Assembly (NCBI RefSeq): GCF_003574445.1 | Contig: NZ_KZ984556.1 | Location: forward strand, 124,001-188,000 | DNA length: 64,000 nucleotides | From: Streptomyces sp. YIM 130001 | GTDB lineage: Bacteria; Actinomycetota; Actinomycetes; Streptomycetales; Streptomycetaceae | Reading direction: 5' to 3' | In this document: positions 43,799 to 52,107 of the stretch, piece by piece | Layout of the letters: each line of letters starts with the position of its first letter | Position numbering within the stretch: the first letter of the stretch is position 1 | Translations under genes and position numbers: made by a program | The notes under the pieces: model-generated | Told to the model about the DNA's origin: nothing | The model's input: only the letters and a program-made list of their open reading frames with translations | Database searches by the model: none

Positions 43799-45877
43799 GT
43801 GACGCGCAGCGTGTACGTGACCGGGATCGACCGTGGCGACGGCCGCCAGGTCGTCGAGCTGGGAGTCATGGAGCTCCTGACCCGCCAGGTCGACCGGGTG
43901 GGCGTCTTCCGCCCCCTTGTGCACGACGACGGCCCCGACCGCCTGTTCGAGCTGCTGCGGGCCCGCTACCGGCTCGGCCAGGACGCCACGTCGGCCTACG
44001 GCATGGCGTACGAGCAGGCCGCGACGCTGCAGGCCGAGCAGGGCACCGACGAGCTGGTCTCACGCATCGTGGGCCGCTTCCACGAGGTGGCCCAGGACTA
44101 CGAGGTGGTCCTGGTCCTCGGCACGGACTACGCCGGCACCCAGCTCCCCGACGAACTCTCCCTCAACGCCCGCCTGGCGAACGAGTTCGGCGCCCATGTG
44201 CTGCCCGTCGTCGGCGGCCGTGACCAGAGCGCCGAATCGGTGCGCGCCGAGGCCCGCAACGCCCACCGGGCGTACGAGAGTTTCGGCTGCGACATCCTGG
44301 CCCTGGTGGTCAACCGGGTGGCCCGTACCGACCGCGAGGAGATCCAGGAACGCCTGGCCGCCTTCCTCAACGTCCCGTGCTACGTCCTGCCCGACGACCC
44401 GGCGCTCGCCGCACCGACGGTGGCCCAGGTGACCCAGACGCTGGGCGGCACGGTGCTGCTCGGTGACGACGCGGGTCTCGCGCGCGACGCGGTGGACTTC
44501 GTGTTCGGCGGCGCGATGCTGCCGAACTTCCTGCCCGCGCTGACCCCCGGCTGTCTGGTGGTGGCGCCCGGCGACCGTTCCGACCTGGTGGTCGGCGCAC
44601 TCGCCTCGCACAGCGCCGGCACCCCGCCGATCGCCGGTGTCCTGCTCACGCTCGGCGAACGTCCGAGCGAGGAGGTGCTGCGGCTCGCGAACCGGCTCGC
44701 TCCCGGCACCCCGGTCATCTCGGTGGCGGCGAACAGCTTCCCGACTGCGGCCGAACTCTTTTCCCTGGAAGGGAAGTTGAACGCGGCGACGCCCCGCAAG
44801 GCGGAGACCGCACTCGGCCTCTTCGAGCGGTACGTGGACGGCCAGGAGCTGCTCTCCCGTATCGAGGTGGCGCGCGGCGAGCGGGTCACGCCGATGATGT
44901 TCGAGCACAAGCTGATCGAGCGGGCCCGCGCCGACCTGCGCCGGGTCGTCCTGCCGGAGGGCACCGAGGAGCGAGTGCTGCGCGCGGCGGACGTCCTGCT
45001 GCGTCGCGGAGTGTGCGAACTGACCCTGCTCGGGCCGGTGGAGACGATCCGCAAGAAGGGCGCGGACCTCGGCATCGACCTGTCGGGGGCGCAGATCGTC
45101 GACCCGGCCACCTCCGAGATGCGGCAGAAGTTCGCCGAGGAGTACGCCCGCCTGCGCGCTCACAAGGGCGTGACGGTGGAGCTGGCGCACGACGTGGTCG
45201 CCGACGCGAACTACTTCGGCACCCTGATGGTGCAGGAGGGCCTCGCGGACGGCATGGTCTCCGGTGCGGTGCACTCGACCGCGGCCACCATCCGGCCGGC
45301 CTTCGAGATCATCAAGACCCGGCCGGACGCGGAGATCGTCTCCTCGGTGTTCTTCATGTGCCTTGCCGACAAGGTGCTCGTCTACGGCGACTGCGCGGTC
45401 AATCCGGACCCGGACGCCGAACAGCTCGCGGACATCGCGGTCCAGTCGGCCGCGACGGCGGAACGCTTCGGGGTGCAGCCGCGGATCGCGATGCTGTCGT
45501 ACTCGACGGGTACATCGGGCGCGGGCGCGGACGTCGACAAGGTGCGCCAGGCCACCGAGCTCGTCCGCTCCCGGCAGGCGGAGCTGCTCATCGAGGGCCC
45601 GATCCAGTACGACGCCGCCGTCGAGCCGTCGGTGGCGGCGACCAAGCTGCCGGACTCCGAGGTCGCGGGACGGGCGAGCGTCCTGATCTTCCCGGACCTC
45701 AACACGGGCAACAACACCTACAAGGCGGTGCAGCGTTCGGCCGGCGCGATCGCCGTCGGCCCGGTTCTGCAGGGCCTCAACAAGCCGGTCAACGACCTGT
45801 CGCGGGGCGCCCTCGTGCAGGACATCGTGAACACCGTGGCCATCACCGCGATCCAGGCGCAGGGGCCGGGCGCATGA
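43799..45877 (+). CDS. pta: Phosphate acetyltransferase (long form)
   Basis: Converts acetyl-CoA and phosphate to acetyl phosphate. 692 residues, the long form: an N-terminal P-loop-like region (SVYVTGIDRGDGRQVVELGVMELL, degenerate compared with a true Walker A), a DRTGG domain (about 215-330) and the C-terminal catalytic PTA domain from about 370 (RVVLPEGTEERVLRAADVLLRRG, LADGMVSGAVHSTAATIRPA, VFFMCLADKVLVYGDCAVNPDP, FPDLNTGNNTYKAVQR). The N-terminal part is regulatory in E. coli. It is co-directional with ackA 67 bp downstream. Confidence 0.96.
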   Translation: MTRSVYVTGIDRGDGRQVVELGVMELLTRQVDRVGVFRPLVHDDGPDRLFELLRARYRLGQDATSAYGMAYEQAATLQAEQGTDELVSRIVGRFHEVAQDYEVVLVLGTDYAGTQLPDELSLNARLANEFGAHVLPVVGGRDQSAESVRAEARNAHRAYESFGCDILALVVNRVARTDREEIQERLAAFLNVPCYVLPDDPALAAPTVAQVTQTLGGTVLLGDDAGLARDAVDFVFGGAMLPNFLPALTPGCLVVAPGDRSDLVVGALASHSAGTPPIAGVLLTLGERPSEEVLRLANRLAPGTPVISVAANSFPTAAELFSLEGKLNAATPRKAETALGLFERYVDGQELLSRIEVARGERVTPMMFEHKLIERARADLRRVVLPEGTEERVLRAADVLLRRGVCELTLLGPVETIRKKGADLGIDLSGAQIVDPATSEMRQKFAEEYARLRAHKGVTVELAHDVVADANYFGTLMVQEGLADGMVSGAVHSTAATIRPAFEIIKTRPDAEIVSSVFFMCLADKVLVYGDCAVNPDPDAEQLADIAVQSAATAERFGVQPRIAMLSYSTGTSGAGADVDKVRQATELVRSRQAELLIEGPIQYDAAVEPSVAATKLPDSEVAGRASVLIFPDLNTGNNTYKAVQRSAGAIAVGPVLQGLNKPVNDLSRGALVQDIVNTVAITAIQAQGPGA

Positions 45878-45944
45878 CCGGCCGCACCCGCGTACTCCCC
45901 CGCCAGGGCACAACCTGTACCGCCGATCCGGAGGCACCGCTCTC

Positions 45945-47159
45945 GTGACCACCCCGACCCGCGTCCTCGTTCTCAACTCCGGCTCGTCGTCGGTGAAGTA
46001 CCAACTGCTCGACATGCGGGACACCTCGCGGCTCGCAGTGGGCCTGGTCGAGCGCATCGGCGAGGAGACCTCCCGGCTCAAGCACACGCCGCTGACCGGT
46101 GAGGGCGCCGGGGCCAGGGTGTTCGAGGGCCCGATCGCCGATCACGCGCAGGCGCTCGCCGCCGTCGCGCGCGAGCTGGCCGAGGACGGACTCGGCCTCG
46201 ACTCCCCCGAACTGGCCGCGGTGGGGCACCGGGTGGTGCACGGCGGCAAGTACTTCACCGTGCCGACCGTCATCGACGACGCGGTACTCAAGGAGATCAA
46301 GCGGCTCATCCCGGTGGCGCCGCTGCACAACCCGGCCAACGTCACGGGCATCGAGGTGGCCACCCGGATGCGGCCCGACCTGCCGCAGATCGCGGTCTTC
46401 GACACCTCGTTCCACACCACGATGCCGGAGTCGGCCTCGCGCTACGCGATCGACGTGGGCACCGCCGACGAGCACCGCATCCACCGCTACGGCTTCCACG
46501 GCACCTCGCACGCGTACGTGTCGCGGGAGACCGCGAAGCTCCTCGGCAAGTCGCCCGAGGAGGTCAACGTGATCGTCCTGCACCTGGGCAACGGCGCATC
46601 GGCTTCCGCGGTGCTCGGCGGGCGCTGCGTGGACACCTCGATGGGCCTGACGCCGTTGGAGGGCCTGGTGATGGGTACGCGTTCCGGGGACATCGATCCG
46701 GCCGTGATCTTCCATCTCGCACGGGTCGCGGGCATGGACATCGACACGATCGACGAGCTGCTCAACAAGCGCAGCGGCATGGTCGGCCTCTGCGGCGACA
46801 ACGACATGCGGGAGATCACCCGGCGGATGTACGAGGGCGACGACAGCGCCCGGCTCGCCTTCGAGATCTATGTGCACCGCCTGAAGAAGTACATCGGCGC
46901 CTACTCGGCCGTGCTCGGCCACGTGGACGCCCTGACATTCACCGCGGGGGTCGGCGAGAACTCGACGGCGGTGCGCGACGCCGCGGTGTCCGGGCTCGAG
47001 GGCTTCGGCCTCGCGGTCGACCCGGCCCTGAACGAGGCCCGCGCGGACGGCGCGCGGCTGATCTCCCCGCCCGCGGCGCGTGTCGCGGTGGCGGTGGTGC
47101 CCACCGATGAGGAACTGGAGATCGCGACGTCGGCGTACGCCCTCGTGACTGCGGCCTGA
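45945..47159 (+). CDS. ackA: Acetate kinase
   Basis: Makes ATP and acetate from acetyl phosphate, or activates acetate in reverse, as partner of Pta. 404 residues from a GTG with GGAGG upstream. ASKHA-fold motifs are present: VLNSGSSSVKYQL at the start, FDTSFHTTMPE with the catalytic Asp, RYGFHGTSH, VLHLGNGASASAV and FTAGVGENS. Length and motifs are standard. Confidence 0.97.
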   Translation: MTTPTRVLVLNSGSSSVKYQLLDMRDTSRLAVGLVERIGEETSRLKHTPLTGEGAGARVFEGPIADHAQALAAVARELAEDGLGLDSPELAAVGHRVVHGGKYFTVPTVIDDAVLKEIKRLIPVAPLHNPANVTGIEVATRMRPDLPQIAVFDTSFHTTMPESASRYAIDVGTADEHRIHRYGFHGTSHAYVSRETAKLLGKSPEEVNVIVLHLGNGASASAVLGGRCVDTSMGLTPLEGLVMGTRSGDIDPAVIFHLARVAGMDIDTIDELLNKRSGMVGLCGDNDMREITRRMYEGDDSARLAFEIYVHRLKKYIGAYSAVLGHVDALTFTAGVGENSTAVRDAAVSGLEGFGLAVDPALNEARADGARLISPPAARVAVAVVPTDEELEIATSAYALVTAA

Positions 47160-47207
47160 ACGGGCCACACCTGAGCGGCGGTTCGCACATTTGGACCTTC
47201 CACCAGA

Positions 47208-47241
47208 CGGAATATTCCGCTACGAAACAAACCGATAGGAT
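47208..47241 (+). promoter_or_regulatory. Palindrome and -10 box upstream of pyk
   Basis: CGGAATATTCCG (47208-47219) is a perfect 12-bp palindrome. TAGGAT at 47236-47241 is a -10 candidate 7 nt before the pyk ATG, implying a leaderless or nearly leaderless transcript. The palindrome covers the place of the -35 element, so a repressor there would control pyk. Confidence 0.45.
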
Positions 47242-47248
47242 CAGCCTC

Positions 47249-48679
47249 ATGCGCCGTTCCAAAATCGTCTGCACCCTTGGCCCCGCCGTCGACTCGTACG
47301 AGCAGCTGAAAGCGCTCATCGAGGCCGGTATGAACGTGGCCCGCTTCAACATGAGCCACGGATCCCACGACGAGCACCGGGAGCGGTACGACCGCGTCCG
47401 ACGGGCCGCCGAGGACACCGGCCAGGCCGTCGGCGTGCTGGCCGACCTGCAGGGCCCCAAGATCCGCCTGGAGACCTTCGCCGAGGGCCCCGTCGAGCTG
47501 GTGCGCGGTGACGAGTTCACCATCACCACCGAGGACGTGGCCGGCGACAAGTCGATCTGCGGCACGACCTACAAGGGTCTGCCCGGCGACGTCTCCAAGG
47601 GCGACCAGGTCCTGATCAACGACGGCAACGTCGAGCTCAAGGTCACCGAGGTGTCGGGCTCCGAGGTCCGCACGGTCGTCATCGAGGGCGGTGTCATCTC
47701 GGACCACAAGGGCATCAACCTGCCCGGCGCCGCGGTGAACGTCCCGGCCCTGTCCGAGAAGGACGTCGAGGACCTCCGCTTCGCGCTCCGCATGGGCTGC
47801 GACATGGTCGCCCTGTCCTTCGTCCGCAATGCCGACGACGTGAACGACGTCCACAAGATCATGGACGAGGAGGGCCGCCGGGTCCCCGTCATCGCGAAGG
47901 TCGAGAAGCCGCAGGCCGTCGCGAACATGGAGAGCGTCGTCGCCGCCTTCGACGCCGTGATGGTCGCCCGCGGTGACCTGGCCGTCGAGTACCCGCTCGA
48001 GAAGGTCCCGATGGTGCAGAAGCGCCTGGTGGAGATGTGCCGGCGGAACGCCAAGCCGGTGATCGTCGCGACACAGATGATGGAGTCGATGATCACCAAC
48101 TCCCGGCCCACCCGCGCCGAGGCCTCCGACGTCGCGAACGCCATCCTGGACGGTGCGGACGCGGTGATGCTGTCCGCCGAGTCCAGCGTCGGCGCGTACC
48201 CGATCGAGACGGTCAAGACCATGTCGAAGATCGTCCGGGCCGCCGAGGAGGAGCTGCTCTCCAAGGGCCTGCAGCCGCTGGTGCCGGGCAAGAAGCCCCG
48301 TACGCAGGGTGGTTCGGTGGCCAGGGCGGCCTGCGAGATCGCGGACTTCCTGGACGCCAAGTCCCTGGTCGCCTTCACCAAGTCCGGTGACACCGCGCGC
48401 CGGCTGTCCCGCTACCGCGCGGCCCAGCCGATCCTCGCCTTCACCACCGACGAGGCGACCCGCAACCAGCTCTCGCTGAGCTGGGGCGTGGAGTCCCGTC
48501 TGGTGCCGCACGCGGACAACACGGACGCGATGGTCGAGCTGGTGGACGCGGAGCTGCTCAAGCTCCAGCGGTTCTCGAACGGCGACACGATGATCATCAC
48601 CGCCGGCTCGCCCCCCGGCGTTCCCGGCAGCACCAACATGGTCCGGGTGCACCACCTGGGCGGCGGCGAACGCGACTGA
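47249..48679 (+). CDS. pyk: Pyruvate kinase
   Basis: Last step of glycolysis, making pyruvate and ATP. 476 residues with RRSKIVCTLGPAVDSYEQL, NVARFNMSHGSHDEH, the catalytic-site Lys in VPVIAKVEKPQAV, MVARGDLAVEYP, ATQMMESMI and TRAEASDVANAI. The C-terminal domain (about 350-476) is complete. The ATG at 47249 has no strong ribosome binding site. Followed by a 20-bp hairpin. Confidence 0.97.
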   Translation: MRRSKIVCTLGPAVDSYEQLKALIEAGMNVARFNMSHGSHDEHRERYDRVRRAAEDTGQAVGVLADLQGPKIRLETFAEGPVELVRGDEFTITTEDVAGDKSICGTTYKGLPGDVSKGDQVLINDGNVELKVTEVSGSEVRTVVIEGGVISDHKGINLPGAAVNVPALSEKDVEDLRFALRMGCDMVALSFVRNADDVNDVHKIMDEEGRRVPVIAKVEKPQAVANMESVVAAFDAVMVARGDLAVEYPLEKVPMVQKRLVEMCRRNAKPVIVATQMMESMITNSRPTRAEASDVANAILDGADAVMLSAESSVGAYPIETVKTMSKIVRAAEEELLSKGLQPLVPGKKPRTQGGSVARAACEIADFLDAKSLVAFTKSGDTARRLSRYRAAQPILAFTTDEATRNQLSLSWGVESRLVPHADNTDAMVELVDAELLKLQRFSNGDTMIITAGSPPGVPGSTNMVRVHHLGGGERD

Positions 48680-48710
48680 CACCTGCGGCCGTACGCGGCC
48701 GGAGTCCAGC

Positions 48711-48755
48711 CACGCACAAGGGGCGCCCTCTCGACGAGGGCGCCCCTTGTGCGTG
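48711..48755. terminator. Terminator after pyk
   Basis: CACGCACAAGGGGCGCCCTC pairs perfectly (20 bp) with the arm at 48736-48755 around the loop TCGAC. It also lies 43 bp after the stop of the convergent acidic-linker gene and can serve both. Confidence 0.92.
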
Positions 48756-48798
48756 CTGTGTGCGTGCCGGCGGCCGTGCGAACGGCCGGAGGCGGCGA

Positions 48799-50169
48799 TC
48801 AGTCGAAGTAGTTCTGCAGACCCGGCACCGTGATCGTCCCGCCGAACTGGCCGGCCTGCGTCACCGTGGCATCGGTGAAGAAGGCGAACGGCACGTTGAG
48901 CGGCGGAGGGGTCTCGGGAGTGAAGGTCACCGGGATCAGACCGAACAGGTTGCCCTTCAACTCCTCGGTGTACATGGTGACTTCGCCGTTGCGGAAGGTC
49001 GTGGTGCTGCCCTCGGCCGCCTTGACGTTGCCCGTCTTACCGTTCGGGCCGACCGTCTTCTGGTGCATCGACTTGATGTCGATCTCGTTGGCGGTGAACT
49101 TCAGGACCTGCTTGACCTTGCCGCTCTGCGTCTGGACGTCGACCGGACCGTGGTAGTCGAGACCGCGCAGCGTGAGCTTGTCGGTCTCCATGATGAACGG
49201 CTTGTCCGGCAGCAGCGGGATGCCCTGCTCGAGGTCGCCGGGCTTGATGCAGTCCGCGCCGTCGGCGGTCTCGCCGTCCAGCTCCTCGACCTTGGTGCCC
49301 GCCCCTGCGGCGGCTTCCTCGATCTTGGCCTTGAGCTTGTCCTCGGCCGAGAGTTCGTCGTCCTCGGCGTCCTTCGCCTTCTTCTCGGCGGCGGCCTTCT
49401 CCTTCGCCGCCTTCTCCTTCGCCAGCTTCTCGGCGGCCTTCTTCGCCTTGGCCTTCGCCTCGGCGGTGCCCTCGGCGAGCTTGCCACCGGCCGTGTCGTC
49501 GTCCGCCGTCGCGTCGTCACCGGCCGTCTCGTCGCCGGCCGCCTTGTCGCCGGAGGGCTTCTCGCCGGCCGTCTCGTCCTCGGCGGTGGACTCCTCGGGC
49601 GCCGGCTCCTCGGTCTTCTTGTCGCCCGGCGTGAAGAAGTCCTTGATGGCGTCGCCGACGCCCAGCGGGTCGAGCGGGTTCTTCGACTTGGACGGCGACG
49701 GGGTCGCCTCGGGCTCGGCGGGCTTCTCGTCGCCCGCGGCCGGCTCGGACTCCTTGTCGCCCGCGTCACCGGTCGCGTCCGGCTCGGGCGTCGCCTCGTC
49801 CTTGTCGCCCGCCGACGGCTTCTCGGTCTCCGACGCCGAGGGCGAGGGCTCGTCCTCGGTCTTGTCCGACTCCGCCGCGTCCTTGTCGCCGGCAGCGTCC
49901 TTCTCGTCCTTCGGCTCCTCGTCCTCACGCGTCAAGCACGGCTTGGCGGCGCGCGGAGCGTCGTTGTCGTCGGCTATCGCGAGCTTGGGCGTCAGGCCCA
50001 TCCCGACGAACACCGCGGTGGGCATCGCGGCGAGGGCGAGCGCCTTGCTCGTGGGTATCTGAAGCTTGGTCAGCAGCGACTTTCTCGGGGCCGCGTGGCG
50101 CGGTCCGTTGCTGCCGAGCGAGTCGTCACCCCCGGCCGTGGCGGCCAGTTGTGCCTCGTCACCCCGCAC
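48799..50169 (-). CDS. Secreted or anchored protein with long acidic linker and C-terminal beta domain, unknown function
   Basis: 456 residues from the GTG at 50169 (GGGAGG four bases upstream), overlapping the DUF6114 gene by 11 bp. After a cytoplasmic start comes one hydrophobic segment (about 41-60). Residues 66-240 are a low-complexity Asp/Glu/Lys/Pro/Ser linker, and about 240-292 form an Ala/Lys/Glu helix or coiled coil. A folded domain (about 296-456) contains KPGDLEQGIPLLPDKPFIMETDKLTLRGL, KQVLKFTANEIDIKSMHQK and TEELKGNLFGLIPVTFTPETPPP. Its short alternating strands resemble the DUF6230 product encoded upstream. Two cysteines (78 and 307) remain. No enzyme motif is seen. Confidence 0.8.
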   Translation of the reverse strand: MRGDEAQLAATAGGDDSLGSNGPRHAAPRKSLLTKLQIPTSKALALAAMPTAVFVGMGLTPKLAIADDNDAPRAAKPCLTREDEEPKDEKDAAGDKDAAESDKTEDEPSPSASETEKPSAGDKDEATPEPDATGDAGDKESEPAAGDEKPAEPEATPSPSKSKNPLDPLGVGDAIKDFFTPGDKKTEEPAPEESTAEDETAGEKPSGDKAAGDETAGDDATADDDTAGGKLAEGTAEAKAKAKKAAEKLAKEKAAKEKAAAEKKAKDAEDDELSAEDKLKAKIEEAAAGAGTKVEELDGETADGADCIKPGDLEQGIPLLPDKPFIMETDKLTLRGLDYHGPVDVQTQSGKVKQVLKFTANEIDIKSMHQKTVGPNGKTGNVKAAEGSTTTFRNGEVTMYTEELKGNLFGLIPVTFTPETPPPLNVPFAFFTDATVTQAGQFGGTITVPGLQNYFD

Positions 50170-50674
50170 GGTGCCTCCCGCCGTTCGTTTCGAGTGTCGT
50201 GTCGTCCTGCACGGCGGTGTCGTCACCCGCAGGCTCCGCGCCCTTGCCGGGCTGCTCGGCGGCGGCGGGAGCGGGATCGCCCTTCGCCGGCACCCAGGAG
50301 ATGGACAGCGCGCCACCGGTCATGGAGAGCAGGAAACCGATCAGGAACCCGCCCAGGTTGGACACGGGGATCGAGATCAGGGCGAGCAGGATCGCCGCGA
50401 CACCGGCGAAGACCCGCACCAGGTGGTGGAACCACATGGTCAGGCCAAGAGTGATCAGCAGGACACCTATGATCAGCGAACCCGCACCCGCCGTGGTGGC
50501 CATGGCCAGGGTCAGATTGCCGAGCTTGAGGTTGGCGTAAGGCAGCCAGGCGATCGGTACGCCACCCAGCATCGTCAGCAGACCTGCCCAGAACGGGCGG
50601 GCACCCCGCCAGACCTTGAAGCGCAGCCGACCACGTCGGAATCGTTGGCTCAGCCCTGGGGACTCGGCGCTCAT
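50159..50674 (-). CDS. DUF6114-type membrane protein
   Basis: 171 residues with four predicted spans (about 26-45, 54-78, 82-98, 103-128). It starts MSAESPGLSQRFRRGRLRF and has a short Ala/Gly/Asp-rich cytoplasmic tail. RARPFWAGLLTMLGGVPIAWLPY-like sequence after the basic start is what I recall as the DUF6114 signature. The family has no known function but regularly sits beside DUF6230 genes in Streptomyces. The downstream acidic-linker gene begins inside its 3' end, so the two products are probably partners in the membrane. Confidence 0.8.
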   Translation of the reverse strand: MSAESPGLSQRFRRGRLRFKVWRGARPFWAGLLTMLGGVPIAWLPYANLKLGNLTLAMATTAGAGSLIIGVLLITLGLTMWFHHLVRVFAGVAAILLALISIPVSNLGGFLIGFLLSMTGGALSISWVPAKGDPAPAAAEQPGKGAEPAGDDTAVQDDTTLETNGGRHRAG

Positions 50675-50739
50675 GAAAAACAGCTCCCTGGAACCGGCAA
50701 TGCGTTGGAGATGGTGGGGATCGGCGGACGGGGAAGGGT

Positions 50740-50767
50740 GCTCCCGCGGAGGTGAACCCGCGGGAGC
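50740..50767 (-). terminator. Hairpin between the DUF6230 and DUF6114 genes
   Basis: GCTCCCGCGG pairs with CCGCGGGAGC (10 bp) around an 8-nt loop, 40 bp after the DUF6230 stop and 66 bp before the DUF6114 start. It may partly terminate the transcript, giving more of the first product than of the other two. Confidence 0.6.
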
Positions 50768-50807
50768 GTGCGGTGCGTCGGTGTTCCCCGCCCGCCGGGC
50801 GGAGTGC

Positions 50808-51434
50808 TTAGAAGCACTCCTTCTTGCCCTTGTGCAGCTTCATGCTGAGACCGCTCAGCTTGAAGGTGCCGGCGGTGGTCGCCCAAGCGGTCTGCTTGAC
50901 GTCCTTCAGGATCGCCTGGTCGGCCTCCTGCGCGAACGCGGACGGGTCCTGCGGCTTCAGGTCCTGCGGACCCTTGCTCTGCGACCCGGCTGCCACACCG
51001 ATGTTGATGTTCTTGAACTCGGCGTCGGTCTCGAGCTGAGCGACGTCGAGCACCAGGTTGTCGGCCTTGACCGGCGTATCACCGCCACCAGCGTTCAGCT
51101 GGAGGGTGATGGTGCCCACCAACGGCACGTCCGGCGTGACGACGGACTGGCACATGTTGGTGATGGTGGCGTTCTTGAAGCCGGAGATGGCGACCGGGTG
51201 GGCCGCCTTCTTCCCCTTCGAGTCGACACCGACGTCGACTCCGCCGTACTGGACGAACCCGTTACCCACGAGCTTGTCGGTCGTCACCTTGAACGACTGA
51301 CCGGACACACTGAACGATGCCGCGAGCGCACCCTGCGAGAGAGCGACGCCTATCGCGGCAGTCGCCGCGACGCTCGGCACCATGACCACGGCGAACCGCT
51401 TCCAACGGGTTCCGCCACGAGCCACGGACTCCAT
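50808..51434 (-). CDS. DUF6230-type secreted protein
   Basis: 208 residues from an ATG with AAGGAGG six bases upstream. The start MESVARGGTRWKRFAVVMVPSVAATAAIGVALSQGALA is a signal peptide or N-terminal anchor. The mature part is beta-rich: SFSVSGQSFKVTTDKLVGNGFVQYGGVDV, AISGFKNATITNMCQSVV and DNLVLDVAQLETDAEFKNINIGV. It has cysteines at the NMCQS site and next to the C-terminus (KKECF). Databases sometimes call such proteins cholesterol esterase, but no Ser-His-Asp hydrolase motif is visible. It heads the operon with DUF6114 and the acidic-linker gene. Confidence 0.82.
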   Translation of the reverse strand: MESVARGGTRWKRFAVVMVPSVAATAAIGVALSQGALAASFSVSGQSFKVTTDKLVGNGFVQYGGVDVGVDSKGKKAAHPVAISGFKNATITNMCQSVVTPDVPLVGTITLQLNAGGGDTPVKADNLVLDVAQLETDAEFKNINIGVAAGSQSKGPQDLKPQDPSAFAQEADQAILKDVKQTAWATTAGTFKLSGLSMKLHKGKKECF

Positions 51435-52107
51435 GACTTTCCTCCTTCTCGGACGTACATCTCCGGCCGCGGCTGCTCCTCGGCGGCTCAGCAGGGCAGG
51501 GATGGGAGAAGTGCTACGTCCTCGGGAAGGAGAGCGCCTCGATGCTCCCCGGGCGCGGATGCGTCCGGTTCGCCGGCGATCACCCCCGAGCGACAACCAC
51601 TGGTCGCGCCTGATTGATCACGCACAACCTGCGGACAGGCCCTGCCGACGGCAGAGACCCCCCTGTCCAAGGACCCTCGACTGACGCCTCGAGCCCACTC
51701 GGTGGGGACCCACGTGTGCCCACCCCGGACTGGATGCCGGAGTACTGCAATGGACCGAGCGTGGCCGATCGTGGTCCATTCGCGGGCCCCGCACAAGGGG
51801 GTTCGTTACTCGCTGGTAACGGCTGCATAACCACGACACGACCACATGACATCGAACAGCAACACAGAGTGCGCCGAAGGGTGGTCACGAATCGTTGAAA
51901 TCCGGAGCGGAACCGGACAGAATCACGCCGCTGGCTTACTCCAAGTAACAGCGGCCGCGATTACCAAGTTTTGGTAAAGCACGGCCGCCGCTCGTCGTCG
52001 TCGCCAAATTTTCACAGGTCCCAGGAGAACCACTGGTTTAACGACTGGTCAGCATCCGACCCGTCGGGGCCGATTCCGGTTCCCGCCGGGAGCCGGATAC
52101 CGGACGG
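51435..52107. promoter_or_regulatory. 673-bp gene-free region rich in inverted repeats, upstream of the DUF6230 operon
   Basis: No supported gene. It holds four dyads. AATGGACC and GGTCCATT lie at 51749-51756 and 51773-51780. CGTTAC-TCGCTG-GTAACG is at 51804-51821, TTACT-CCA-AGTAA at 51936-51948 and TTACCAA-GTT-TTGGTAA at 51961-51977. The last three share a TTAC/GTAA core. They lie 315-545 bp upstream of the minus-strand DUF6230 start. The promoter itself was not located with confidence. The region is less GC-rich than its surroundings around 51,800-52,050. Confidence 0.55.
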
